Source: Neorhodopirellula pilleata (lineage in GTDB: Bacteria > Planctomycetota > Planctomycetia > Pirellulales > Pirellulaceae). From it: a stretch of DNA of 64,000 nt. Where the stretch lies: contig NZ_SJPM01000009.1 of assembly GCF_007859915.1 (NCBI RefSeq), positions 114,024 through 178,023 on the forward strand. Reading direction: 5' to 3'. Positions 54,246-63,891 of the stretch are shown here, piece by piece. The notes under the pieces were generated by a model, which did not search any database, had not been told where the DNA came from, and was given only the letters and a program-made list of their open reading frames with translations. How positions within the stretch are numbered: the first letter of the stretch is position 1; every line of letters begins with the position of its first letter. The position numbers and the translations under genes were made by a program.

Positions 54246-54309
54246 TGGTTCGAGTTGATCGTTTGGGATTCTAACATCCTTGAGTATCAACAACGCGAAG
54301 ACTAGAAGT

Positions 54310-55350
54310 ATGATTCGGATCGGTATAATTGGTTTAGGCTATTGGGGGCCCAACTTAGTTCGGTGCTTTTCTGATCTGGAGAATTGCAAGGTCACTGCGG
54401 TATGTGACCAAAACTACGATCAGTTGCTTCGTATCAAAGATCGGTTTCCGAGCGTGTATCCGATCGAGAATTTCGACACTCTCTTGGACCGTGATTTAGT
54501 AGACGCCGTGGTAATCGCCACGCCAACGGCGACACATTATGAACTAGCGATGAAGGCGTTGCAGCATGATTTGCATGTGTTCGTCGAGAAGCCATTGGCC
54601 AAGAATTCTGCTCAGTGTCGAAAACTAATCGAGGTCGCCGGTGAACGAAACCGCCTGTTGTTTGTCGGGCATGTTTTCCTGCATTCTTCCCCGGTACTGA
54701 AACTCCGCGAGATGATCGACTCCGGCGAACTCGGAGCGATCAACTACATCAGCAGTCGTCGTCTGAACCTCGGACCGGTACGCAAGGACGTCAGCGCTCT
54801 GTATGACTTGGCTCCGCACGACATCTCGATGATGTTGTATCTTCTTGGTCAAAAACCGACCTCAGTCACCTGTAGCGGGTTTGATCGACTCAATCCCGGC
54901 ATCCAAGACGTTTGCAACCTGACAATGTCATTCGAAGGCAATCGTATGGGAATGGTCCACGTCAGTTGGTTGGATCCTCGTAAGGAGCGAGTCTTGACCG
55001 TCGTGGGTGACCGCAAAATGGCCATCTACGACGATCTTGAACAAGAGAAGATCAAGGTTTACGACAAGGGCATTGATCAACCGAAGGATTCCAGCGGCGA
55101 CTTCGCCGACTTTCAACTCGCTTATCGATATGGCGGCAGTTACAGCCCCTATATTCAAGAGCGGGAACCGCTTAAGGCCGAATGCGCGGAATTTGTGCGT
55201 TGTATCGTTGATGGCGATGTTCCGTTAACGGACGGTGTTAACGGCCTCAATGTGGTTGAGGTGCTCGAAGCCGCTGATCTTTCGATGCAGCAAGGAGGAC
55301 ACCGAATAGAATTGGACTCTCTGGACCGTGTGCTCCTTTCTGATTCCTGA
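54310..55350 (+). CDS. Gfo/Idh/MocA nucleotide-sugar dehydrogenase (WlbA/WbpB-like)
   Basis: About 346 residues from ATG at 54310; TTG at 54280 is in frame. NAD-binding motif IRIGIIGLGYWGPNLVRCF, then VVIATPTATHYELA, the catalytic-region EKPLAKN and DLAPHDISMMLYLLG. Unlike the exported family member at 27.5-28.8 kb it has no signal peptide. Sitting directly before a DegT-type aminotransferase, it probably oxidises C3 of a UDP-N-acetylhexosamine (uronic acid) so that the next enzyme can add an amino group. Confidence 0.9.
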   Translation: MIRIGIIGLGYWGPNLVRCFSDLENCKVTAVCDQNYDQLLRIKDRFPSVYPIENFDTLLDRDLVDAVVIATPTATHYELAMKALQHDLHVFVEKPLAKNSAQCRKLIEVAGERNRLLFVGHVFLHSSPVLKLREMIDSGELGAINYISSRRLNLGPVRKDVSALYDLAPHDISMMLYLLGQKPTSVTCSGFDRLNPGIQDVCNLTMSFEGNRMGMVHVSWLDPRKERVLTVVGDRKMAIYDDLEQEKIKVYDKGIDQPKDSSGDFADFQLAYRYGGSYSPYIQEREPLKAECAEFVRCIVDGDVPLTDGVNGLNVVEVLEAADLSMQQGGHRIELDSLDRVLLSDS

Positions 55351-55391
55351 ACTTTTCTGCTCTCCCCATTCCATCGACGTACCTGCCCAAC

Positions 55392-56540
55392 ATGAGCATT
55401 GATTCAACGCTTTCGCCAATCCCCTTGGTCGACCTTCAAACGCAATCTCGCTTGCTCAAGGACGACATATTGCGAAGAATTGGCGATGTGATCGACGATG
55501 CGCGATACATCTTGGGTAGAGAAGTTGAGGAATTTGAGAAGGAATTTTCTAGCTACTGTAACGTAGATCACTGCATCGCCATGGCTAACGGAACCGAGGC
55601 GCTGCACATGGCCCTGCGTGCCTTGGAGATCGGTCCGGGAGATGAAGTCATCACGGCCGGAAATTCTTTTGCCGCAACGGCATTTGCCATCGCGTACGCA
55701 GGAGCTCAAGCGGTTCTGGTCGATATCGATCCGCTGGATTTTAACATCGATACCCGATTGATCGAACAGGCGATCACGCCGCAAACCAAAGCGATCATTC
55801 CGGTACACCTGTACGGCCAACCGGCACGCATGAATGAGATCCGTGAAATCGCCAAGCGGCACAATCTGCGAATCATTGAAGACTCCGCTCAGGGGCACGG
55901 CGGCGAAATCAACGGCGAGCGATGTGGTTCGTTCGGCGATATCGGTTGCTTCAGCTTCTATCCAGGAAAAAACCTCGGTGCGTTCGGTGATGGCGGAGCG
56001 GTCACGACGAACAATCCGGAGCTGGCCGAGAAGCTAAGGCTGCTGCGCAATTACGGCCAAAAACAAAAAAACAAACATGATTCACTCGGTTACAACTGTC
56101 GGCTCGATACCGTCCAGGCTTGCGTGTTGTTGTCGAAAATGCGATTCATCGAAGAGTGGACCGAAAGCCGGCGTCAAGTGGCGGATTGGTACCGCGATGA
56201 ACTCGCCGATACCGATGTGATCCTACCAAAAGCCCACGAAGATTGCCGTCACGTGTACCATCTGTTTGTCGTTCGAACACCCCATCGTGATGCCATGATC
56301 GCGGAGCTAGGAAAACAGAACATTTATTGCGGTATCCATTATCCTCACCCTCTCAATACCGCCGGCCCATTTGTTCAAGCCCCAACCTTCCCTCACGGGC
56401 TGCCCGTTTGCAGCCAACTTGCTAGTGAGATCTGTTCGCTTCCGATGTACCCTGAAATGACTCGGCAACAAGTAGCCCGAGTTGCCGAGGCCGTACGAGT
56501 TTTTGCCTCAAATCAAACGCCCAAACATGAACTCGTCTGA
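55392..56540 (+). CDS. DegT/DnrJ/EryC1/StrS-family sugar aminotransferase
   Basis: A 382-residue PLP enzyme. IPLVDLQTQSRLLKDDILRRIGDV and FEKEFSSYCNVDHCIAMANGTEALHMALRAL belong to the N-terminal part. AAIIPVHLYGQ-like TKAIIPVHLYGQPARMNEI and IIEDSAQGHGGEINGERCGSFGDIGCFSFYPGKNLGAFGDGGAV contain the cofactor Asp and the Lys that forms the internal aldimine. Together with the dehydrogenase just upstream it makes an amino sugar for the exopolysaccharide. Confidence 0.95.
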   Translation: MSIDSTLSPIPLVDLQTQSRLLKDDILRRIGDVIDDARYILGREVEEFEKEFSSYCNVDHCIAMANGTEALHMALRALEIGPGDEVITAGNSFAATAFAIAYAGAQAVLVDIDPLDFNIDTRLIEQAITPQTKAIIPVHLYGQPARMNEIREIAKRHNLRIIEDSAQGHGGEINGERCGSFGDIGCFSFYPGKNLGAFGDGGAVTTNNPELAEKLRLLRNYGQKQKNKHDSLGYNCRLDTVQACVLLSKMRFIEEWTESRRQVADWYRDELADTDVILPKAHEDCRHVYHLFVVRTPHRDAMIAELGKQNIYCGIHYPHPLNTAGPFVQAPTFPHGLPVCSQLASEICSLPMYPEMTRQQVARVAEAVRVFASNQTPKHELV

Positions 56541-58848
56541 GAACCATCTGATTGTAACGTCAATCTCGGAGGGCCGATCCACCGTTGGGCCGCCAAAGCA
56601 ACGCGCGCCGATCGTGACCTTGACCCCTCAGCGTGGATCGCTGGCCACTACGCTGGAAATTCCTTTCATGCGTAAACGGCTGATTCTCTTATGCGTCTTA
56701 GGGGGAATCGTTGCAGGCTGGCTGGCGATTGTCGTTTTGCCGAGAGCCTATGAATCCGAAGCCAAGGTGTTCATTCGTTCCGGACGTGAGAGCGTCACGT
56801 TGGATCCGACAGCGACCACGAGTGCAACGATCAGTATGCAAAAAACTCAGGAAAGTGAGATCCTGTCGGCTCTTGAGGTTTTGAACAGTCGCCAAGTAGC
56901 AGAACGCGTCGTCGATAAGCTTGGAGCGGTAGCCATCCTGGACGGACAATTGCCTCCAAACGAAAGTGACCCAACGAAAAGTGCCGACCAAGGCATCGTA
57001 GTGTCCTTGATAAGTAAGCTAACGCCATTGACCGAGATGGCCTCTGGTTTGGCAAGGAATGTACTTTTGAGCGCGGGTGTCAAAGACAACCTCAGCAGTC
57101 AAGAGTTGGCCGTGCGTCGTATTCAATCATCCGTGAAGATCGAAGCGGCAGCCAAATCAACGGTGATTTCGATTCATTCAAAATCGAAAACCCCCGAAAT
57201 GGCTCAAGCGATCGTGGCTGCGATGACGGACGTTTTCTTGGACGAACAATTGCAGGTTGCTCGGACACGTGGGTCCTTGGATTTTTTCCAGAGTCAAGTG
57301 GCGAAGGTCGAACAACAACTCAATCGATTGCAGGCAGATCGCAGTGATTTCATGCAAGAACATGAGATCGTATCTCTCGCCGACAGCCGTGACCTGATGA
57401 AGGATAAACTTTCCATCGTCAACCGCGATCTAATGCAGGCCTCCGGCGAATTGCAAAAAGCGAAAGCGTCCGTGAAGGACTTGCTGTCCAAACTCGATGG
57501 TGAAGACGACGAGATCATTGCGGAAAAGCAAGTTGCCATGGATGAAACATGGAGTGGGATGCGACTGCAAGCGTATTCACTGGAACTGCAAGAGCAAAAC
57601 CTGGCGGCTAACTTGACCGATGACAACCCGAAACTCATTTCGATCCGCAAGCAATTAGATGGCGCACGAAGGATTCTTTCGCAGTTGGAAAGCGAACGTA
57701 TTGACGAGAACACGACACCGAACCCACTCAAGGTAAGACTACGGGAATCGCTACAAGAACAGCAGACCCGGGTTGCAGCATTGGAGTTCATGATCCAAGA
57801 ATTGGCGAAGTCGCGGATTGATTTGGGTAACGACGTCGATCAGATGCTGATCCACGAAGGTCGCTTGGTTCAGATGGATCGCGACATCGCCTCGCTCGAA
57901 GCCAATCTACTGATGTTGCGTCGGAAAGAAGAAGAAGCCCGGGTCATCGACCAGCTTCATACCGACAAGATATCGAGCATTCACGTCTTTCAGCCAGCCA
58001 CGTTTGTCGAACGCCCCGCTAGTCCTAACAAAAAGATCCTTGGGATCGGTTTTCCGTTTCTTGGTTTGATGGCTGGTTTGACGCTTTCTTTCCTGGGAGA
58101 AGGTTCGTCACGTACCCTGCGCACCGTTGCCGACGTGGAGAACAAACTGGGGGTCCCGGTCGTTTCCACCTTTCCAATGCTTGACGGAAAGCCGGGAGGT
58201 GGTATCTATCGAAACGCGTGCCAACAACTGATGGCGGAAATTTTGACTACGCATCAACGCCCTGGTTTAAGGCGAGGTCGCACGTTGGGGATCATCAGTG
58301 TCGACGGTGGGGCGGGCGCAAGCACGCTCGCTGCGAACTTGGCGGTTACTAGCAACTTAGATGGGCATCGAAATATCATCCTGGTCGATGCCGATTCACG
58401 TAAACGATCGCTTTCCAACTTATTCGAACTCAACGGTTCTCCAGGGCTGGTGGAATTACTCAGCGGATCGGCATCTCACGATGAATGTTTGCAGAGCGTC
58501 TCGGGAGCATCGATTGGTGTGATCGCGTCGGCGGCTTCCAACAACCAGGGTGTCTTGACCAATGGCCCCGCAGAGATTGCTCAGGCACTCGAAGCATATT
58601 TGGGGGATTGTGACCTTTTGATCGTGGATCTACCGGCAGCGAATCAGCCTGACCAGACTCTGGCCCTGGCGCAGTGCCTTGATTATGTATTGGTCGTCGT
58701 GGAATCCGAAAAAACGGAAACTCTCGCAGCCGATCGGCTGATCAACCGTCTATCGAAGGGCCCCGCAGAGATCGTAGGCGTTGTGCTGACCAAGAAACGC
58801 GAGTATCTCCCCGGCTTCATTCAGCGTTTCGTTGGGTTTCCGGTCTGA
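56527..58848 (+). CDS. Wzc-like polysaccharide co-polymerase with degenerate ATPase motif
   Basis: About 773 residues; ATG at 56527 overlaps the aminotransferase gene by 14 bp. Wzz-type N-terminus with TM1 at about 45-66 (LILLCVLGGIVAGWLAIVVLP), a long coiled-coil periplasmic section (about 230-480), the ERPASPNKK motif before TM2 (about 500-520), and a BY-kinase-like cytoplasmic domain from about 585. In that domain the P-loop reads DGGAGASTLAANLA, with Ala where the Walker A Lys is expected; the A' motif LVDADSRKR and Walker B-like LLIVDLPAA remain. There is no Tyr-rich tail. It likely controls chain length without tyrosine-kinase activity. Confidence 0.92.
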   Translation: MNSSENHLIVTSISEGRSTVGPPKQRAPIVTLTPQRGSLATTLEIPFMRKRLILLCVLGGIVAGWLAIVVLPRAYESEAKVFIRSGRESVTLDPTATTSATISMQKTQESEILSALEVLNSRQVAERVVDKLGAVAILDGQLPPNESDPTKSADQGIVVSLISKLTPLTEMASGLARNVLLSAGVKDNLSSQELAVRRIQSSVKIEAAAKSTVISIHSKSKTPEMAQAIVAAMTDVFLDEQLQVARTRGSLDFFQSQVAKVEQQLNRLQADRSDFMQEHEIVSLADSRDLMKDKLSIVNRDLMQASGELQKAKASVKDLLSKLDGEDDEIIAEKQVAMDETWSGMRLQAYSLELQEQNLAANLTDDNPKLISIRKQLDGARRILSQLESERIDENTTPNPLKVRLRESLQEQQTRVAALEFMIQELAKSRIDLGNDVDQMLIHEGRLVQMDRDIASLEANLLMLRRKEEEARVIDQLHTDKISSIHVFQPATFVERPASPNKKILGIGFPFLGLMAGLTLSFLGEGSSRTLRTVADVENKLGVPVVSTFPMLDGKPGGGIYRNACQQLMAEILTTHQRPGLRRGRTLGIISVDGGAGASTLAANLAVTSNLDGHRNIILVDADSRKRSLSNLFELNGSPGLVELLSGSASHDECLQSVSGASIGVIASAASNNQGVLTNGPAEIAQALEAYLGDCDLLIVDLPAANQPDQTLALAQCLDYVLVVVESEKTETLAADRLINRLSKGPAEIVGVVLTKKREYLPGFIQRFVGFPV

Positions 58849-58863
58849 TTCGACATAGCCTCA

Positions 58864-60219
58864 ATGACACCGATTCAGCTAATCAAGAACGCCGCGGGCG
58901 AAGAAGCCGCCCACCGACGTCACATCGTTATGTTGTGCGCCTTAACAGCGGGAATTGGGTTTCTGTTTTTTCTCGCTGACCACAGTATCCCGACCGAACA
59001 GTCCGAGTCGAGACTCGATGTCCTTGAGACGGGAAACAGGATGCGCCGGATCGGAGTCCTGGGATTCGGGATGTTGGGGACCGTGCTTTTTTTGGCAAGG
59101 ACTAAGTATCGCTTTTCACTTGGTAACCCGCTCGCGGTCGCCACGGCAGCCTACTTAGGTTTGTGTTTACTCAGCATGGTATGGGCGGATTCCAGTGAGA
59201 TTGCGTCTCGACGAATCTTAGTAAGTCTGCTGTGTTTTATCGGCGCTGCGGGTATTTGTCGGCACTTTAGCCCTCGTGATTTTTGCCCCGCTGTCCTGGT
59301 AATTTCAACGGTCTATTTGGGTATCGGATTGCTCGCCGAACTTGCCGGCGTAGCGCCAGCGTTTTCCGACGACCGCTTTCGATTTCGTGGAACACTCCAC
59401 CCAAACAGCCAAGGACTCAATTGCGTTTTTATGTGCCTGTCTACAGCCTGCCTGTACCCGCGGGCCGTTCGTTGGCGACCGATCTTGGCTGTCGTCTTCA
59501 TGACGGGATTGTTTTTTCTCTTGCTAACAGGATCTCGGACGTCGCTCTACTCGCTGCTTTTCGCCGCCGCTGGTTTCTGGTGGTTGAGCAGCAATTGGTA
59601 TCAGCGCGGACTTGCAATCTCGGCTTCAGCTTTTGCCGCAACGTTTCTGGTCCTTCTGTCGGTCGTGGTCGGATCAGAGGCCGGACTTATTTCGGATGTG
59701 GCGAATCTGGGACGCGACGGAGAAACCGCGACAACGATGACCGGAAGAACTCCGGTTTGGAATGAGCTGTTGAAGATGGTCGCGGGTAGCCCGTATCTTG
59801 GATACGGCTACCAAAGTTTCTGGAATCTGAATCGATATGCGGACCTCGAGGTGCGGTTGGGCTGGGTCCCCACTCATGCGCATTCAGCGTATCTCGAAAC
59901 AACGCTTGGAATCGGATTCGTCGGCGTGTCCTTGTTCCTCTTGGCGATTATCATGGGCGCTCTTCGGGCGAGCGAACGATTCAAAGAGACAAGAGATCCG
60001 GGATATGCATTTGGATTGACCCTCATGCTTGTGGCGATGGTTCACTCGGCACTGGAGAGCACTTTTGCGGCACCGACCTCGTATTTCTCTACCGTCCTCT
60101 TCTGTTCATGGTTCATGTTGGCATTTCAGCATAGCGAATTGAACGAATTATCAAGTTCACGACGGCAATGGCGTGTCGTCCAACGAGTTCAACCCGATGT
60201 TTCTTACCCGGCGGCTTAA
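58864..60219 (+). CDS. O-antigen ligase/polymerase-like membrane protein (Wzy candidate)
   Basis: A 451-residue protein with about ten to eleven hydrophobic segments and a larger loop in the second half (GRDGETATTMTGRTPVWNELLKMVAGSPYLGYGYQSF ... VPTHAHSAYLETTLGIGFVGVSLF), the common pattern of the O-antigen ligase/polymerase superfamily. Within this operon it is best read as the polymerase that joins repeat units in the periplasm. Confidence 0.88.
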   Translation: MTPIQLIKNAAGEEAAHRRHIVMLCALTAGIGFLFFLADHSIPTEQSESRLDVLETGNRMRRIGVLGFGMLGTVLFLARTKYRFSLGNPLAVATAAYLGLCLLSMVWADSSEIASRRILVSLLCFIGAAGICRHFSPRDFCPAVLVISTVYLGIGLLAELAGVAPAFSDDRFRFRGTLHPNSQGLNCVFMCLSTACLYPRAVRWRPILAVVFMTGLFFLLLTGSRTSLYSLLFAAAGFWWLSSNWYQRGLAISASAFAATFLVLLSVVVGSEAGLISDVANLGRDGETATTMTGRTPVWNELLKMVAGSPYLGYGYQSFWNLNRYADLEVRLGWVPTHAHSAYLETTLGIGFVGVSLFLLAIIMGALRASERFKETRDPGYAFGLTLMLVAMVHSALESTFAAPTSYFSTVLFCSWFMLAFQHSELNELSSSRRQWRVVQRVQPDVSYPAA

Positions 60220-60235
60220 TCGCCCCTGAGCGTTC

Positions 60236-61159
60236 ATGAACTATGCACTGGTCACTCCCGCAAAGAACGAAGAAGCCTTCATCGAGAAGGCTTTGAAGTC
60301 GGTTGTTGCGCAGACTGTGTTGCCGCTTCGATGGGTGATTGTTAACGACGGTTCGACCGACCGAACAAGTGAGATCGTAACAAGCTATCAGCAACGGTTT
60401 CCCTTTATCCGGCTCGTCAATCGCGAGAGCGGCCAACATTGCTTCGGGAGCAAGGTGAATGCTTTCCGCGCCGGCTATGCTGAGCTCGAAGATGTCTCTT
60501 TTGACTTTATCGGCAACCTCGACGCCGACATTGAGTTGCCTTGTGATTACTACGAGCGATTACTAGCCGGTTTCGCCGACGATGCAAAACTGGGATTGTC
60601 CGGCGGGACGAGGTATGACCTTTGCAACGGCGAGTTCGTCAAGATTCGATTCAGCGAATTCAGTATCGGTGGTGCTTATCAACTGTTTCGTCGCGAATGT
60701 TTTGATGCAATTGGCGGGTACTTGCCGCTCGAGATGGGCGGGGAAGACCTGATGGCCTGTGTCATGGCACGTCAATTCGGATGGCGTGTTTGTACCCGCG
60801 AGGATATTCTCGTCCACCACTATCGCTCGACCGGTACGGCCCAGGGTAGTCAGATGCGTTTGGGCTTCCGAACCGGAAAAAAGAACTTCTTGCTCGGCTA
60901 TCACCCCGTCTTTGAATGCATCAAGTTGATGCGAATCACCCGCGTCGGCGACCTGCGAGACCATCTCTCTGAGTTTGCCGGATTCGTCGTCGCCGCGATG
61001 CAAGGTGGTACGCGACAGGTGCCCAACGAGACGGTGAAGTTCTTGCGGACTGAGCAACTTGATCGATTAAAACAGACCGTCCTGCGATTTCGAGACCCTG
61101 CCTCGGGAGACCGAACGCGTCGACACGCACTTCCTTCAAGCAAGCGCGTAGAAGGTTGA
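60236..61159 (+). CDS. Family 2 glycosyltransferase of the exopolysaccharide operon
   Basis: A 307-residue GT-A enzyme. MNYALVTPAKNEEAFIEKALKSVVAQT and VIVNDGSTDRTSEIV form the nucleotide-binding start, DFIGNLDADIELP contains the DxD metal site, and GGAYQLFRRECFDAIGGYLPLEMGGEDLMACVMARQ the acceptor side with the ED catalytic pair. It adds one sugar to the repeat unit on the cytoplasmic face of the membrane. Confidence 0.93.
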   Translation: MNYALVTPAKNEEAFIEKALKSVVAQTVLPLRWVIVNDGSTDRTSEIVTSYQQRFPFIRLVNRESGQHCFGSKVNAFRAGYAELEDVSFDFIGNLDADIELPCDYYERLLAGFADDAKLGLSGGTRYDLCNGEFVKIRFSEFSIGGAYQLFRRECFDAIGGYLPLEMGGEDLMACVMARQFGWRVCTREDILVHHYRSTGTAQGSQMRLGFRTGKKNFLLGYHPVFECIKLMRITRVGDLRDHLSEFAGFVVAAMQGGTRQVPNETVKFLRTEQLDRLKQTVLRFRDPASGDRTRRHALPSSKRVEG

Positions 61160-61163
61160 CGTG

Positions 61164-62639
61164 ATGAACGGAGAGTTCAAGAGCAAGTTGTTGCGAGGAT
61201 CCACGTTCTCGATGGCGGGAACGGTTTTGATGCTCGCGGTTCATTTCCTGAGCATGAAGATTCTAGCCGAGCGAATGCCGGTCGAAGAGTTCGGTCTCTT
61301 CGTGATCGTGCAGGTCATCAGTCAAGGACTGGTGGTCGTCAGTGGAATGGGCATGGCGCTTACCTTGGTCAAGAACATTTCGGGCGATGCCGATCGTTCT
61401 CAACAAGACGAGATCGTTACCAGCGTGGTCTTGGTTCGCAGTCTCTTGCTCGTCCTGCTTACAATTCTGGTCGCTTCGGTGGGCGGGCCCGTGCTCGCTT
61501 ACTTGTTCGGTGCCGATCTCGCTGAATTCGTTTTATTCCTTCCCGCAATGTTCGGGCTTGCGATTTTTCGTGAAACCCTGTTCAACATTTTGCAAGGTCG
61601 ACAACAGTTCCACTGGTATGCGGGCACCAAGGTTCTTTCCGCCTTGACACGGCTGTGGGCGATTATTTGGCTAAGTCATATCGGACGTCTTGAAGTTCAC
61701 GAACTGGTATGGGTCGAAATCATCACATCAGCAATCACGGTGATGCTGTTGATTTGTGTTTCGCGGTTCACATCGTTTTTTCGAATCCGTACTCTGCGAC
61801 GCCTTACGCTCAAACAGGTCATTGGATTCAGCGTTCCACTCTTTCTGGATGACTTGTTTTCGTACGCTTACGAATGTGTCGCTGTGCTTTTGCTGGGGGC
61901 GTTGATGGCACCAAGCAGCGTTGCCCTTTATGCAATCGCCATGAAACTTCCTGAGGCGGCGACAAGAGTATTGATGTCGTTAGTTGTTGTGTTTTTTCCG
62001 AGTATGTCTGAATTAATGGATGCGGGACGCCATGATGAGGGCAAACGATTAATGAATCTTTCGCTTGTTGCGTTTTCCGTTGGTCTCTCGTTCATTGCAA
62101 TCACCACGTTCTTCTTCAAAGAAGAGGTCATTCTCGTACTTTTCTCCGAGCAGTACTTAGTGGCAGCGACCGCACTTGCCCTGCTAATGTTGAATTTCGT
62201 GGTGACGTGCCTGAATCGTCTGATGAGTTCCACCGCAGTGGCGGCCGGACAGTCGACGGTTCCTCTACGAGTCAATGTGACGATTAGCGTCGTCAATGTA
62301 ATTGCCTGTTTAGCTTTGGTGCCAAAACTCGGAATTGTGGGGGCCGCGCTGGCGCAGATCGTCGGTAATTCATCAGGGCAGGTGCTTTACCTATACTTGT
62401 TGAAGAAGATCCACCTCCCGGTTGATGCTATCGAAGTGGGGAAACCGATTGGGTTTGGATTATTGACCGTAATCCTCTACGAATTGGTTGGTTACGACGA
62501 GTATTGGATGAGGGTATCTGCCATTATCCTGTATGTTGTTGTGTGCTTGGTGTTTGTTCCGCATCTGGCACGTTGTATCGGTCAAGCACGATCTCATTGG
62601 TCAACGAACAACTCTCAGCCTTCTTCAACGACGTCGTAA
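61164..62639 (+). CDS. Wzx-type polysaccharide flippase
   Basis: About 491 residues with about 12 to 14 membrane helices; ATG at 61164 was chosen over GTG at 61161. The N-terminus (KSKLLRGSTFSMAGTVLMLAVHFLSMKILAERMPVEEFGLFVIVQ) is typical of oligosaccharide flippases of the MOP superfamily, and the second half begins VIGFSVPLFLDDLFSYAYE. It moves lipid-linked repeat units across the membrane to the polymerase. It starts 4 bp after the GT2 gene. Confidence 0.92.
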   Translation: MNGEFKSKLLRGSTFSMAGTVLMLAVHFLSMKILAERMPVEEFGLFVIVQVISQGLVVVSGMGMALTLVKNISGDADRSQQDEIVTSVVLVRSLLLVLLTILVASVGGPVLAYLFGADLAEFVLFLPAMFGLAIFRETLFNILQGRQQFHWYAGTKVLSALTRLWAIIWLSHIGRLEVHELVWVEIITSAITVMLLICVSRFTSFFRIRTLRRLTLKQVIGFSVPLFLDDLFSYAYECVAVLLLGALMAPSSVALYAIAMKLPEAATRVLMSLVVVFFPSMSELMDAGRHDEGKRLMNLSLVAFSVGLSFIAITTFFFKEEVILVLFSEQYLVAATALALLMLNFVVTCLNRLMSSTAVAAGQSTVPLRVNVTISVVNVIACLALVPKLGIVGAALAQIVGNSSGQVLYLYLLKKIHLPVDAIEVGKPIGFGLLTVILYELVGYDEYWMRVSAIILYVVVCLVFVPHLARCIGQARSHWSTNNSQPSSTTS

Positions 62640-62670
62640 TCCGTCAATCTGCATTTTTCCCGATGCTGCA

Positions 62671-63891
62671 ATGATAAATCGCAAGTGCAAACCGAAACGA
62701 GTTCTGATGCTGCTCGAGAATGAGAGCATGCCGGACGACGTTCGTGTTCGTTTAGAGGCCGAGTCGCTCGATCGGGCAGGCTATCAAGTAACCGTCATTT
62801 GCCCGACCGGCGATTTTAATGCCAAACACGAGTTGGTCGGCAATATCCGTGTCTACCGATATCCCAAGCCGATCGAAGTTGACGGACTCCTCGGATACAT
62901 GTGGGAATACGGATACAGCCTTACGATGATGTTTCTCGTTTCGATCTACGTGTATTTGCGACGTGGTTTCGATGTTGTTCATGTTCACACTCCGCCGGAC
63001 ATGACGGCGATGATTGCCATCTTTTATCAAGTGCTTGGCAAGAAGTTCGTTTTTGATCTGCACGATTTATCACCGGAACTTTATTTGGCCAGAATAGGAA
63101 AAACACAGCCCAATGCGATTTACCGTGTGCTGCGTTATTTTGAACGTTTGGCGTGCCGGCGAGCTGATCGGCTGATCGCGACTAACGAAACCCAACAAGG
63201 CATTCAAACCGATCGCTGCGGCGCGAACCCGGAACACTGCTATGTTGTCCGCAACGGCCCTAATGAGTTTTTCCTTCAAGACGTTGAACCCCTGCCGGAC
63301 CTACGAGCCTCCGGAAAAATGATCTTGGGATATGTCGGGGTGATTGGCATTCAAGACGGTGTCGATTACATGATCCGGATGTTGCACGAACTCAAGGTAG
63401 GCCATGGACGTGAGGATTTTCTTGCTGTCATTGTCGGTGGTGGTCCGGCAGCCTCGGATTTAAAGAAGTTGGCCGAATCGCTCGGCATTGCGGATTTGGT
63501 CCATATGACAGGAATGATTCCGTTTTCATCCGTGCCTCGATACATCGCTTCGTTTGACATCTGCGTGACTCCCGACCCAAGCAATGATTACAACGACAGT
63601 TGCACGACGATCAAGACGATGGAGTACATGGCCTTGCGTAAGCCCACCGTTTGTTTTCAGACACGTGAGAATATGCTGACGGCGGGCGATTGCGCCTTGT
63701 ATGCAGAAAACAATGACGTGAAAGATCTGGCGCGTGTTACGGTTCGTCTGATGGACGATCCCGAACTCAGAAAAACACTTGGTGAGCAGGCAAGGACGCG
63801 TCTGGAGAACGGTTTAACTTGGAAACACCAAGAAGTTCGCTTAATCGCCTTATACGATGATCTGTGCGAACGCTCTGACTCCCAGCCTTGA
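62671..63891 (+). CDS. Family 4 glycosyltransferase of the exopolysaccharide operon
   Basis: About 406 residues from ATG at 62671, following the flippase by 31 bp. The N-terminal domain has KRVLMLLENESMPDDVRVRLEAESLDRAGYQVTVICP and DVVHVHTPPDM; the donor domain has GYVGVIGIQDGVDYMIRML and DICVTPDPSNDYNDSCTTIKTMEYMALRKPTV (counterpart of the EX7E region). The operon may continue beyond the window, but no further gene begins before 64000. Confidence 0.93.
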   Translation: MINRKCKPKRVLMLLENESMPDDVRVRLEAESLDRAGYQVTVICPTGDFNAKHELVGNIRVYRYPKPIEVDGLLGYMWEYGYSLTMMFLVSIYVYLRRGFDVVHVHTPPDMTAMIAIFYQVLGKKFVFDLHDLSPELYLARIGKTQPNAIYRVLRYFERLACRRADRLIATNETQQGIQTDRCGANPEHCYVVRNGPNEFFLQDVEPLPDLRASGKMILGYVGVIGIQDGVDYMIRMLHELKVGHGREDFLAVIVGGGPAASDLKKLAESLGIADLVHMTGMIPFSSVPRYIASFDICVTPDPSNDYNDSCTTIKTMEYMALRKPTVCFQTRENMLTAGDCALYAENNDVKDLARVTVRLMDDPELRKTLGEQARTRLENGLTWKHQEVRLIALYDDLCERSDSQP

